From Rhodocyclaceae bacterium (lineage in GTDB: Bacteria; Pseudomonadota; Gammaproteobacteria; Burkholderiales; Rhodocyclaceae), in the NCBI GenBank assembly GCA_023383815.1, contig JAHDYG010000005.1:62001-126000 (forward strand): a DNA stretch of 64,000 nucleotides. The letters run 5' to 3'. This document shows positions 52,169 through 61,665 of this stretch, in pieces (the stretch's first letter is position 1; every line of letters starts with the position of its first letter). Made by a program: the position numbers and the translations under genes. The notes beneath the pieces were generated by a model. The model searched no databases, was not told the origin of the DNA, and saw nothing but the letters and a program-made list of their open reading frames with translations.

Positions 52169-55100
52169 GCTGCAAGCGCCATCGGCTCTGCCAGCCGGCG
52201 CGTCTGACGCAACGAGCCGGCGACGAAGGCAGACGCCGTCAGCGCAGCGAGCAGCAGGTCGAACCACCTCCACGCGAGCGGACTTTCCTGCGGCGACGGG
52301 ACCTGCTCAAGCGTCTGGCCGGTGACCTGCTGCACGTCCGGCTCCGGCGGCGCGGCGGCCGGCTCCGCGCTCACGGCCTCGGGTTTCGGTCCGGCATCGA
52401 GGCCGAATCCGGCCGCCAGCCCGTCCACGAACGCACCCACGCGGCTGCTTGCCGGAAGGTAGTCGAGGCGTTCGACCGCGTCGCGATAGACCTCGACCAG
52501 GCGGCGCAGCGTCGCCTCATCGGTCGTCCAGTACTCCTTGCGCGCGGCTTCGAGCATGCGCTCGGCGATCTGCGCACGCGCGGTCGGGTTGTGGGTCTCG
52601 AACCACTCGTCCATCCCCAGATCGAGCGTATCCTCGACATACACGTCGAAGAAGCCCTGCCACTGGTCATCGCGGACGATCTCGGGTGCGACCGAGGTCC
52701 AGCCCCAGAAGTTGTTGACGGTGTCGACGACGTTGAGCGTGCCGGCGTAGCCTTCCTGCTGCATCGCGCCGATCCACTGCGGATGAAAGTAGCGCGAGCG
52801 CAGCTCGGCGGCGAGAAAGCGCGCGGCGCCTTCGACCTTGCCCTGGGCTGGATCGCGCAGGTTGCTGATGTAGAGGCCCGGGCTCTTTCCGGTCAGATGC
52901 CGCACCGCAAGACCGATCCCGCCCAGGTACTGGAACGGATCGTCCGTGGTCAGCATGCCGTAGAGGTTCGACGAACGCGACAGCACCGCCGCCTCGACCC
53001 CCTTGATCTGCTCAGCATAGAGGTTCAGGCCTTCGGGCTTCTTGCCCCAGCGCTCCAGGGTCGGACCGAAGGCGTACTGCATGCGCGAAAGATAGAGATC
53101 GGCGAGCTTGCCCTCGTCGTCCCAGGTGTCGGTCGCCAGCGTCGCATCATCCAGACCCGTACCGTAGAGCCCGCTCTGGCTCGAGAAGATGCGGGTGAGC
53201 GAATACTCGCGCGCATCCTCGGGCGCCATCCCCTGTTCGAGCAGGCTGCGCTCCAGGCTGAGGGTGTTCGCCCTCACGGCGTTGTCCGGCTCGTCGAGCG
53301 CCGACACCTTCTCGACTGCGCTCGCGATCAGCGCCATCACGTTCGGAAACTGATCGCGGTAGAGACCCGTGGCCGAAACCACGACGTCCACCCGCCCCCG
53401 CCCGAGTTCGGCACGTGGAATCACCTCGACCTCTGCGATGCGGCCGAACCGGTCCCACACCGGCCGCACGCCGAGCGCGTGGAAGACCTGCGCTTCGAGC
53501 ACGCCGAGGTGGCGCATCGCCTCGACCGACCAGAGCGAGAACGCGATCTTGCGCATCTCGGCTCCGTGCTCGGCGCGGTGCGCCGCCAGGAGCTGGGCAA
53601 AGGCATCGCCGCCGGTCCTCCAAGCCTGCTCGGTCGGCAGCCGCGACGGATCGAAGCCATAGAGGTTGCGCCCGGTCGGCAGGCTTTCGGGATTGCGGAT
53701 CGGATCGCCCCCGTAGTGGGTTTCGATGTAACGGCCAGCGAGCGCAGCCAGCAGCCCCGTGTGTTCGTTGCCGGCATCCTGGGCCGTGAAGTGCTCGCGC
53801 GCCTCGCGCATCAGCTCGGCCCGTGCCGGATCGGCCGGCGCGCCGTCGATCAGGTGCGCAGCCAGCACGCGATAGGGTTCGGACTCGGCAAGCTCGCGAT
53901 AGTCGTCGACGAAGAGTTCGTCGCGCTCGGCCAGGTCGAGCGCCTCGTAGAGACGATCTCCGAGCATCTGCAGCGTCGTCGACACCCGGTGGCCGGGCTG
54001 CGGCGCCTGCCCGAAACTGTGCAGCCCGAGCGGCTGCGCGGTCTGTGCCAGCGCATGCAGCCAGTCGTGGAGTTCACGCTCGAACGGTACGAAGTCGGCC
54101 TGCGCCCGCGCGACGGTCCAGCCGATGTCCTCGAGCAGGGTCAGGCGTGCGGCCTCGTCGATGATCGCGGCGATCGTCTGCTCCTTGACGGCACCGTCGT
54201 CGAGCAGCCCGTATTCGTGCAACAAGTCGTGCAGCGGCATCAGCTGCGCATGCAGCCCGGCCGGCGCGAAGGGCGGGGTCTGGTGACTGATGATGGTCGC
54301 CCGGCCGCGGCGCTTGGCCTGGGTCGCCTCGCCAATGTTGTCGACAATGTAGGGATAGACGATCGGCGTGTCGCCGAGCACGAGATACGGATCGTCATAC
54401 ACCGACAGCCCGCGCTCCTTGCCCGGCGTCCATTCCTGGCTGCCGTGGGTGCCGAAGTGGATCAGCGCATCGGCGTCGAACTGCTGGCGTGCGTAGAGAT
54501 AGGCGGCCAGATAGAAGTGCGTGAGCGGCACCTTGGCGTCATGGTAGATCGCCTTCTCGGCCGGTTCGCCCGCCTGCCCGCGCGGCGGCTGCGGCAGGAT
54601 CACGAGATTGCCGAGCGCGAGGCGCGGCACGACGAAGTAGCGGCCGGCGCCCTCGCCCGCAACCATCGGGTCCGCCTCCGGCGCCCCCCAGCGCGCCACC
54701 ACCCGTTCGCGCACGGGCACCGGCAGCGCGTCGAACCAGGCGCGGTAGTCGGCGAGCGGCAGCTTCGCCGCAAGATCGCGCACGACCAGATCGTCGAGAC
54801 GTCCACTGCGGTAGAACGGAGCGAGGAGCGCCTGCGCCCGCTCGATCATCTGGAGCTCGTCCATCCCCTCGACCCGGTAGCCCGCGGTTGAGAGCACGCC
54901 CGTCAGCGCGGCGAGGCTCTTCGGCACGTTCAGGAACGAGGCGGAAAGGTTCTTCTCGCCCGGCGGGTAGTTGTAGAACATCAGCGCGAGCCGCTTGTCG
55001 GCATTCGCCTTGTGCCGCAGGCGGGCGATCTTCAGCACCTTGGCGACGAGCGCATCGGCCTGCTCGGGAATCAGGCGCGCCTCGCCGTTCTCGATCGCCG

Positions 55101-56133
55101 CCACCATCAGCGGATCGGTCAGCCCCGCGTACTCGGGAATCGCAAGATAGAAGGGCACGCCGCTCATCGGCACACCGACTTCGCTCGCGCGCCAATCCTC
55201 CGCATTGCCACTGCGCCAGGTCATCGCCTGCAGCACCGGAACATCGAGGCGCGCGTAGTCCTCGCGGCGCGCGCCCTGGTACATCACCTGGAAGTTGACG
55301 AGCACGTCGACCGCCGCGCGCTCGCCGTCCATCACGAGATCGAGCGCACCGGCAGCGGCCGTGACCGGATGGTAGAACACCACCGGGAGCGCCCCGGCCA
55401 ACTCCAGACGACGCACGAACTCGTCGATGTGCCCGGTCCCCATGTTGCTGATGAAGGCCTGGTGGATGACGATTCCGACAGCCGGTCGGCGCGCAGCGCG
55501 CTCAGGACCAAGCCAGGCCCGGTAGGCCGGCAGATCGGCAACGACGAGATCGGGGTGGTCCGGATGGTAGATGCCCGAATCCGGATAGACGACCGGCGCC
55601 GGCACCTCCCCCTGTGCGCCCGCGAGGCGCACCGCGACATAGCGGAACAGCGCCTCGAAGTTGCGCCGCCCGCCGTTACGGTAATAGGCCTGCAGCGCCT
55701 CGGCGTGCTCGGCGGCGAGCCCGCCACCGGCCTGCGGGCCACGCGCTGCGACGAGCAGCCACGAGGTTCCGGCATCGCCGAGGAGCGCCCCGATTTCTTC
55801 CTGCATCCGCCGTGCATCCTCCTCGCGCGGGGCGTCGAGCAGAGCCAGCCGAGCGCCATCGAGCGCGGCGCGGATCGCGCTGCGCTCGTCACGATCGATG
55901 TTGAAGCTGTCGAGGACGAACCCTTCACGGCGGGCCGCCTCGCGCACGTGCCCGATCTTGCCGTCGAGCACGAAATCGCTGCTCAATAGAACGATGCGTG
56001 GCGACTCGGTCGGGGTGAAAACCAGGTGGCGCACGCTCAGGACGAGGGCTGCTGCGACACCGGCGGCGAGCAGCACACCGACGACGAGGCGAACGCGGAA
56101 GCGGACACGGAAATCGGATAGGGAGGAGTACAT
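52165..56133 (-). CDS. Membrane-anchored CobN/HmuS-like chelatase
   Basis: CobN/BchH family motif HFGTHGSQEWTPGKERGLSVYDDPYLVLGDTPIVYPYIVDNIGEATQAKRRGRATIISH; N-terminal TM (VVGVLLAAGVAAALVLSV) and C-terminal TM (WFDLLLAALTASAFVAG). Confidence 0.92.
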   Translation of the reverse strand: MYSSLSDFRVRFRVRLVVGVLLAAGVAAALVLSVRHLVFTPTESPRIVLLSSDFVLDGKIGHVREAARREGFVLDSFNIDRDERSAIRAALDGARLALLDAPREEDARRMQEEIGALLGDAGTSWLLVAARGPQAGGGLAAEHAEALQAYYRNGGRRNFEALFRYVAVRLAGAQGEVPAPVVYPDSGIYHPDHPDLVVADLPAYRAWLGPERAARRPAVGIVIHQAFISNMGTGHIDEFVRRLELAGALPVVFYHPVTAAAGALDLVMDGERAAVDVLVNFQVMYQGARREDYARLDVPVLQAMTWRSGNAEDWRASEVGVPMSGVPFYLAIPEYAGLTDPLMVAAIENGEARLIPEQADALVAKVLKIARLRHKANADKRLALMFYNYPPGEKNLSASFLNVPKSLAALTGVLSTAGYRVEGMDELQMIERAQALLAPFYRSGRLDDLVVRDLAAKLPLADYRAWFDALPVPVRERVVARWGAPEADPMVAGEGAGRYFVVPRLALGNLVILPQPPRGQAGEPAEKAIYHDAKVPLTHFYLAAYLYARQQFDADALIHFGTHGSQEWTPGKERGLSVYDDPYLVLGDTPIVYPYIVDNIGEATQAKRRGRATIISHQTPPFAPAGLHAQLMPLHDLLHEYGLLDDGAVKEQTIAAIIDEAARLTLLEDIGWTVARAQADFVPFERELHDWLHALAQTAQPLGLHSFGQAPQPGHRVSTTLQMLGDRLYEALDLAERDELFVDDYRELAESEPYRVLAAHLIDGAPADPARAELMREAREHFTAQDAGNEHTGLLAALAGRYIETHYGGDPIRNPESLPTGRNLYGFDPSRLPTEQAWRTGGDAFAQLLAAHRAEHGAEMRKIAFSLWSVEAMRHLGVLEAQVFHALGVRPVWDRFGRIAEVEVIPRAELGRGRVDVVVSATGLYRDQFPNVMALIASAVEKVSALDEPDNAVRANTLSLERSLLEQGMAPEDAREYSLTRIFSSQSGLYGTGLDDATLATDTWDDEGKLADLYLSRMQYAFGPTLERWGKKPEGLNLYAEQIKGVEAAVLSRSSNLYGMLTTDDPFQYLGGIGLAVRHLTGKSPGLYISNLRDPAQGKVEGAARFLAAELRSRYFHPQWIGAMQQEGYAGTLNVVDTVNNFWGWTSVAPEIVRDDQWQGFFDVYVEDTLDLGMDEWFETHNPTARAQIAERMLEAARKEYWTTDEATLRRLVEVYRDAVERLDYLPASSRVGAFVDGLAAGFGLDAGPKPEAVSAEPAAAPPEPDVQQVTGQTLEQVPSPQESPLAWRWFDLLLAALTASAFVAGSLRQTRRLAEPMALAA

Positions 56134-56217
56134 TGACGTAGCATTCCAGGAGGTTCGGATGCGGGCGCGGTGCGTTGCACCCCGATGCGGTGGCGGCAGC
56201 GAAGTGCCGCCGCCCGG

Positions 56218-58197
56218 TCAGAAACGGCCTTTCAGCGCGACGCGCAGGGTGCGCGGCGTTTCCGAGTAGTTGAAGAGGGGCGACTTGTCGGCGAGGTACA
56301 CGTCGGTGAGGTTGTCCACGCCGGCGCTGAGCTGGAGGTACTTGCTCACCGCGTACGACACCCCGGCATGCACCAACCGGTAGGACGGCACGCGCGCATC
56401 GTTGAGCCGCTGACGACCGAAGTGCTGGAAGCGCAGGTAGGCGTCCCATGGCCCGCGCTGCCAACCGAGGCGGGCATTGAAGACCAGCTCCGGGCGGCCA
56501 TTCAGCTCGTCGCCGGTCGCCTTGTTCTCGGTATCGAGCCACTGCGCGTTCGCGCCGACGTGAAAACCCATCGGCAATCGCCACTTCGCACCGGCCTCGA
56601 CGCCCTGGATGCGCGCCTCGTTGACGTTGTCGTAAACGTAGTGGGTCCGCGGAACCGCCCCCGGTGCGGCCGGCGGGTCGGTGCGCAGGCGCCGGGTCGT
56701 GATGAGATCCTTCACTTCGTTGCGGAACACGGTCGCCTCCCAGTCGAGGCTCGACGCCGAGTACAACACCCCGAACTCCACCGAGCGGCTCGTCTCGGGC
56801 CGGATGCCAGCGTTGCCGTAGAACGAATGCGGTCCCTCATGCCCCTCGTAGCCGGGCGAGATCTGCTTGAGTGTCGGCGCACGAAAGCCCTCGCCGTAGC
56901 CCCCGCGCAGGCTCCAGCGCTCGTCGAGGTGCCACACCAGATAGGCGCGCGGGCTCGTCTCGCCACCAAACAGGCTGTGCCGGTCGTGGCGCACTCCGAG
57001 CGTCAGCATCAGGTCGTCCGCAAGTCCGATCTCATCCTGCACGTACAGCGCTTCAAAGCGTGCACGGTCCTTGCCGCCGGCAAGCCCGGCGTTCTTCATG
57101 GTCTCGGTGCGGGCATCGAATCCGACCGTGAGGAACTGGCTCGTGCCGATCCCGAACGCCACACGGCCGTCGGCACCCCGCTCGTCCATGCTCTGCGGGC
57201 GCGTCGGCGCAACGTTGTGGGTGCGCGAGTTCGACACCGCGAAATCCGATTCCCAGACGCGCAACTGCGTCTTCGCAGCGCTCCAGTCGGCCCGCCAAGT
57301 GAGCGCGGTCTGGCTTCGATCGATGTCGTAGGTATCGCGATAGGCGACACCGCGGCTCAACTGGTCGCGACGACGCACCTCATCCGTGCTGCGGTGATCG
57401 AGATCGAAGGTGTGCGCAGCGGCCGGCTGCCACGACAGCAGCAGGTGCCCAGCGTCGAGCCGCCGGCCTTCCATCTCGGAGATGCGCGAATCGGCCTTGC
57501 TCTTGAGCGGTGCCAGATCGAGCGAGCTTCCCGCCAGCGCCACACGGAGCGCATCGCCGACCCCCCCCGATACGCTGAAACCCCCCTGCAAGGCATCACC
57601 ACCGCGCGACCCGCGGGCCGACCGGTTGCTGAGCCGAGCCGAACCACGCCACTCAGCCTGCGGTCGCGCCGTGATGACGTTCACCACACCGCCGAGCGCC
57701 TCCGAGCCGTACAGCACCGACATCGGACCGCGCACGACCTCGATCCGCTCGATCCCGTCCGACGGGGCCCAGTCGTACTGGAAGTCCGAATGGCCGACCC
57801 AGTCGTCGGTTGAAATCACACGCAAGCCATCGATCAGGAACAGCGTGTGCTTGCCTTCCATGCCGCGCAGCGAGATCGTCTTGCGCCCGCCCACGCTCTG
57901 GCCGAGCAGCGTCACGCCCGGCGTGTCGCGAACCGCATCGAGGGTGTTGTCGGCGCCGCGCTCGTCGAGATCCCAGCGCGTGACCACCGAGGCGGCCGCC
58001 GGCACGTCGCGCAGCGCCTGTTCGCGCTGGGTTGCCGTAACCACCACTTCATCGAGACGTGAGCCGGCATCGGGTGATGCCGCGCCTGAACTCGCTGGAA
58101 ACGCCAGTGCGAGGCTGATCTGCAAGGCCGCCGCGCCCTTTCGGACAAACCCCTGGCGGGACGCACGTGCGCGCCCCTTCCTGCTTGATTCTTGCAT
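56218..58197 (-). CDS. TonB-dependent receptor (CirA/FepA-like)
   Basis: DEVVVTATQREQALRDVPAAASVVT; GMEGKHTLFLIDGLR; IERIEVVRGPMSVLYGSEALGGVVNVIT; C-terminal F. Confidence 0.94.
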   Translation of the reverse strand: MQESSRKGRARASRQGFVRKGAAALQISLALAFPASSGAASPDAGSRLDEVVVTATQREQALRDVPAAASVVTRWDLDERGADNTLDAVRDTPGVTLLGQSVGGRKTISLRGMEGKHTLFLIDGLRVISTDDWVGHSDFQYDWAPSDGIERIEVVRGPMSVLYGSEALGGVVNVITARPQAEWRGSARLSNRSARGSRGGDALQGGFSVSGGVGDALRVALAGSSLDLAPLKSKADSRISEMEGRRLDAGHLLLSWQPAAAHTFDLDHRSTDEVRRRDQLSRGVAYRDTYDIDRSQTALTWRADWSAAKTQLRVWESDFAVSNSRTHNVAPTRPQSMDERGADGRVAFGIGTSQFLTVGFDARTETMKNAGLAGGKDRARFEALYVQDEIGLADDLMLTLGVRHDRHSLFGGETSPRAYLVWHLDERWSLRGGYGEGFRAPTLKQISPGYEGHEGPHSFYGNAGIRPETSRSVEFGVLYSASSLDWEATVFRNEVKDLITTRRLRTDPPAAPGAVPRTHYVYDNVNEARIQGVEAGAKWRLPMGFHVGANAQWLDTENKATGDELNGRPELVFNARLGWQRGPWDAYLRFQHFGRQRLNDARVPSYRLVHAGVSYAVSKYLQLSAGVDNLTDVYLADKSPLFNYSETPRTLRVALKGRF

Positions 58198-58368
58198 CGT
58201 ACGAAACTCCCTGGACAGATTGCCGTGTTGCTGGCTACCTATCCCAGAGGGCTTCGGGTGCTGGCGTCTTACGGGCGAAGAAAACCTTACGTGCCCCGGT
58301 TGGCCGGAGCTTGCGGCGGGCGCCGCCCTCGTCTGGGCCAGCGCGCGCCGCGGGATCGCAGGATCCGC

Positions 58369-58737
58369 TTACTTGACGATCTCGCGCGAGACCTTGAGGT
58401 AGGCGCGGCCATTGCTGACCACCCCTTCGCGATCGAGCTTCTCGGAGGCCTTGTGCACCTTCTCGAGCGTCTCGGCGAGCTGCGCCATCTCCTCGTTCAT
58501 CTTGTGGAGCGCGTTCTCTAGCGTGTAGGTCAGGATGTGGATGTCGGCCATTGCGGAATCATCGACCTTACCGTTGAGAATCGCTTCGAGTTTCTGGTTG
58601 TACGCAGAAAAATTCTTGACGGCCTGCGGCAGCGTCTCGGCCGGCTCGCCCTTGAAATGCTTGTCACCCGCACCGGAAGCGAAGGCCAGCGGTGCGCAAA
58701 GCGCCAGGACGAGAGCGATGGAGCGGATCGATTTCAT
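58369..58737 (-). CDS. Small exported helical protein (DUF6746-like)
   Basis: MKSIRSIALVLALCAPLAFASG signal peptide, then about 100 aa predicted helical; first gene of the TonB/CobN operon. Confidence 0.7.
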   Translation of the reverse strand: MKSIRSIALVLALCAPLAFASGAGDKHFKGEPAETLPQAVKNFSAYNQKLEAILNGKVDDSAMADIHILTYTLENALHKMNEEMAQLAETLEKVHKASEKLDREGVVSNGRAYLKVSREIVK

Positions 58738-58761
58738 GTGTGTTCCCCTTGACTGGTTAGT

Positions 58762-58780
58762 AATACGACTGATTCGCATT
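58762..58780. promoter_or_regulatory. Candidate Fur box in divergent promoter region
   Basis: AATACGACTGATTCGCATT, 7 of 9 arm positions complementary; AT-rich flank GTTATCATTGTTTTCG. Confidence 0.6.
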
Positions 58781-58833
58781 CATGTTATCATTGTTTTCGA
58801 AAATCAACCACTCGAAACAGGGAAGGAACCACG

Positions 58834-59535
58834 ATGTCCATCACCTCATGCACCACCAAACTGTCCGCGCTGACCGCCCTGCTCCTGCTGGCGCCCTTCG
58901 CCCACGCCGAGCGGCCGATGGCGGTTGACGACGCCGGCACGCTCGAGCGCGGCGGCTACAAGCTCGAAGCAGGCTGGAGCAAGGACGACCGCGAGCGCGG
59001 CCTGGAGGTCGCGGCCGGCTGGGGTCCGGTCGAGAACGTCGAAGTCGAGCTCGCTTTTGGCCAGGCCCGCGATCGCGGCACAGATCCGAGCACGCGCCTG
59101 AACGGGATCGGGTTCGCAGCGAAATGGGTGCCACTGCAAGCCGAAACCGGTCTTTCAGCCGGACTCAAGCTCGAACTGGGCCGCACACGCATCGACGAAC
59201 GCGTCGACGGCACCCACACCGAACGCACGCAGGCGCTGCTTGGGCTCGCGAGCTGGCGCTTCGAGTCCGGGCACATCCTTCATTTCAACGCCGGGCGCGA
59301 GTGGTCCCGCTACCGCGGCGAGCGCGAACACGCGAACGTGTGGGGGCTGGGTTTCGAGCAGCCGGTCGGCGAAACGGTGCAGATCACCCTGGAAGTCTTC
59401 GGCACCGAAGGCGCACGGCCGGATCGTCAGATCGGCGTGCGCTGGGAAGTCGCCGAGGGACTCAAGCTCTCCGCTGCCGTCGGTCGCGGAAACGAGCGCA
59501 GTTTCGCCAACGCCGGCGTGGCCTGGGAGTTCTGA
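58834..59535 (+). CDS. Exported beta-barrel-like outer membrane protein
   Basis: Signal peptide ending AHA; alternating-residue strands; C-terminal VAWEF. Confidence 0.75.
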   Translation: MSITSCTTKLSALTALLLLAPFAHAERPMAVDDAGTLERGGYKLEAGWSKDDRERGLEVAAGWGPVENVEVELAFGQARDRGTDPSTRLNGIGFAAKWVPLQAETGLSAGLKLELGRTRIDERVDGTHTERTQALLGLASWRFESGHILHFNAGREWSRYRGEREHANVWGLGFEQPVGETVQITLEVFGTEGARPDRQIGVRWEVAEGLKLSAAVGRGNERSFANAGVAWEF

Positions 59536-59572
59536 GCCGAAAGGCGCACTGGATCGGTCCGGCGCGCCCGCG

Positions 59573-59899
59573 CTACCAGCCCAAGCCCTTGCGCAGCACG
59601 AGCAGTACGCCCATCCCGAACAGGAAGGGCAACCAAGGGTTGCGCGAGCGGCTGGCGATCACGATCACGACGAGCGCCGCGGCGAGCTTGGGGTCGAGCG
59701 GATCGAAACGCCCCCCGTCGAGCAACACGTCGGGGGCGACCAGCGCCGCGAGCGCAGCAACCGGCGCGAAGCGCAAAGCCCGCTGCACCCCTGGTGGCAG
59801 GCTCGCGCGCTCACCGAGCAGGATGAAGCTGCCACGCAGCCCGAGCGTCAGCAGTGCCATGACGCCGATCGTGAGCCACAGCTCAACGCCCGCGGTCAT
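59573..59899 (-). CDS. azlD: AzlD family branched-chain amino acid exporter subunit
   Basis: LTLGLRGSFILLGERASLPPGVQRALRFAPVAALAALVAPDVL. Confidence 0.9.
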   Translation of the reverse strand: MTAGVELWLTIGVMALLTLGLRGSFILLGERASLPPGVQRALRFAPVAALAALVAPDVLLDGGRFDPLDPKLAAALVVIVIASRSRNPWLPFLFGMGVLLVLRKGLGW

Positions 59900-60600
59900 G
59901 ACTTGCGCGCCTCGATCCAGCGCTCGGTCGCAAAGCCGGAAACCATCCCGGCCATGATCGCAGCAATCAGTCCCAGCTTGAGCGGCAGGCCGCGCAGCAT
60001 CACCGCACCAAGCCCCCCGACTACGGCCGACACCAGGAGCGGCCGGGTCGAGGCCATCGGAACCAGCATCACCAGCAACGCGATCGTCGCCATGAACTCG
60101 AGTGACCAGTCGGCCGGGAGTGAACCGGCACCGAGAATCCCGAGCAGTCCGAAGCCCTGCCACAACACCCAGCACCACACCGAAGGCGCGATGAAGCAGC
60201 CCCAGCGCCAGCGCGGGTCGTCACACTTCAGCATGCGGTCGGCACAGACTGCGAACACCCCATCGACCAGCAGGTAGCCCGATAGCAGTCGGCGGCGCAG
60301 CGAATAGCCGCGAAAGGCCGGCGCAATCGCGGCGCTGAAAATCAGAAAGCGCAGGTTGAGCGCAGCGGTCGTCAGGGCGACGAGCCACATCGGCGCGTCC
60401 ATCATCAGAAGCGGCAGGCTGCCCAGTTGTGCCGTCCCGGCGAAGACGATCGCGTTCATGCCGATCGCCTCGGCAACCGACAGCCCGGAAGAGCGCATCG
60501 CCACACCGGTGACGAGCGCCCACGGAATGAGGCCGATCGAAAGTGGCAGGAAGAGCCGGAAGCCCTCGCGGGCGCCCCGGCGGAACGAATCATCGAACAT
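59896..60600 (-). CDS. azlC: AzlC family branched-chain amino acid exporter subunit
   Basis: AREGFRLFLPLSIGLIPWALVTGVAMRSSGLSVAEAIGMNAIVFAGTAQL. Confidence 0.93.
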   Translation of the reverse strand: MFDDSFRRGAREGFRLFLPLSIGLIPWALVTGVAMRSSGLSVAEAIGMNAIVFAGTAQLGSLPLLMMDAPMWLVALTTAALNLRFLIFSAAIAPAFRGYSLRRRLLSGYLLVDGVFAVCADRMLKCDDPRWRWGCFIAPSVWCWVLWQGFGLLGILGAGSLPADWSLEFMATIALLVMLVPMASTRPLLVSAVVGGLGAVMLRGLPLKLGLIAAIMAGMVSGFATERWIEARKS

Positions 60601-60708
60601 GCAGCCAGACCTGGAACGCTCCCGTCGACCGGGAGCCGGAAAGCCATTCCTGCACCCGTTCCGCTCGACGATGCGAGCCGGACGCAGCGCGTGGATCGTT
60701 GAAAAGCT

Positions 60709-61644
60709 TCAGTAGACGGGCGCGGGCAGCGGCAGTTCCGGATGTTCCTCAGGAATTTCCGAATCACGCTTGCTGACGAAGGCTGCAGCGATCTGCGACA
60801 CCTTCCGGTCGCGCAGGATACGGTAGTGCCCCAGCCCCCAGGTCCGCAGCACCCGCGCCCCGGCGAGGTGGCGCCGCAGGCGCAGCGCATGTTCGAACGG
60901 CACCTGCTCGTCGGCGTCATCGTGAACGAAGAGTGCGGGCACCGACACGGTCTCGAGCTCATCGATGCGGTCGATCTCGTCGAACCGCACGCCGAGGCGG
61001 CGTTCGATTCGCCGCCTCATCGCGTCGAGCACACGCGCCGAGATTCCGAGCTGGCCGGCGAAGCGATGGGAGTATTCGGTCAGCGAAGCCGGAGCCCCGA
61101 TCAGGACGACCCGCTCCAGCGCCAGCGCGGAGCGGCGCAGTGCAAGGATCAGCGCGGCAGCCCCAAACGAATGGCCGACCGCTCCGCAAAACGGCCCCGC
61201 CAACGCATCCAGTCCCTCGAACACCGTGACCAGTTCGGGCAGAGCGACCGCCCCCCGGTCGCTTTCGCCATGACCAGGAAGATCGACCCACACGACCCGA
61301 TGACCTTCCGCCAGCAGCGGTGCGACGAAGCTCCCCATCTGCACCCCACGTCCGCCCCAGCCATGCACGAGCAGCACCGCCGGAGCCGCAGCCGGCCCGG
61401 CCTGCCACAGTGCCACGCTGCGCCCGCCCGCGACGACCGTTTCGCGGCGTGCCGGCACGGGGTGGACACTCCGCCCGGCGTAGCGCGGCGGGGTCGTGAA
61501 CAGTCGCTCGGCCTGACGACGCGCCGTCTCGGGCAACAAACGGGAGACCGTGCGGAAGTAGGTGCGAAGGGCGAGCCACTGAAGGCTCCTTGAACGAACG
61601 GTCGTGCTATTCGCGGACGAAGAAGAAATCAGGGTGGTACTCAT
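60709..61644 (-). CDS. Alpha/beta hydrolase
   Basis: VLLVHGWGGRGVQMGSF; AVGHSFGAAALILAL. Confidence 0.93.
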   Translation of the reverse strand: MSTTLISSSSANSTTVRSRSLQWLALRTYFRTVSRLLPETARRQAERLFTTPPRYAGRSVHPVPARRETVVAGGRSVALWQAGPAAAPAVLLVHGWGGRGVQMGSFVAPLLAEGHRVVWVDLPGHGESDRGAVALPELVTVFEGLDALAGPFCGAVGHSFGAAALILALRRSALALERVVLIGAPASLTEYSHRFAGQLGISARVLDAMRRRIERRLGVRFDEIDRIDELETVSVPALFVHDDADEQVPFEHALRLRRHLAGARVLRTWGLGHYRILRDRKVSQIAAAFVSKRDSEIPEEHPELPLPAPVY

Positions 61645-61665
61645 TGGGCAGGCTCCCGGAAGAAG

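Noticed and set aside
52591-54891. 766-aa + strand ORF opposite the CobN-like gene
   Set aside because: Antisense shadow frame typical of high-GC DNA; no recognisable domain, and the opposite strand has clear CobN motifs.
56170-57813. 547-aa + strand ORF
   Set aside because: Antisense shadow of the TonB receptor gene.
58198-58368. Possible cobalamin riboswitch upstream of the TonB receptor next to CobN
   Set aside because: Checked the minus strand: no convincing B12 box or conserved core was found, and a Fur-type signal further upstream fits better.
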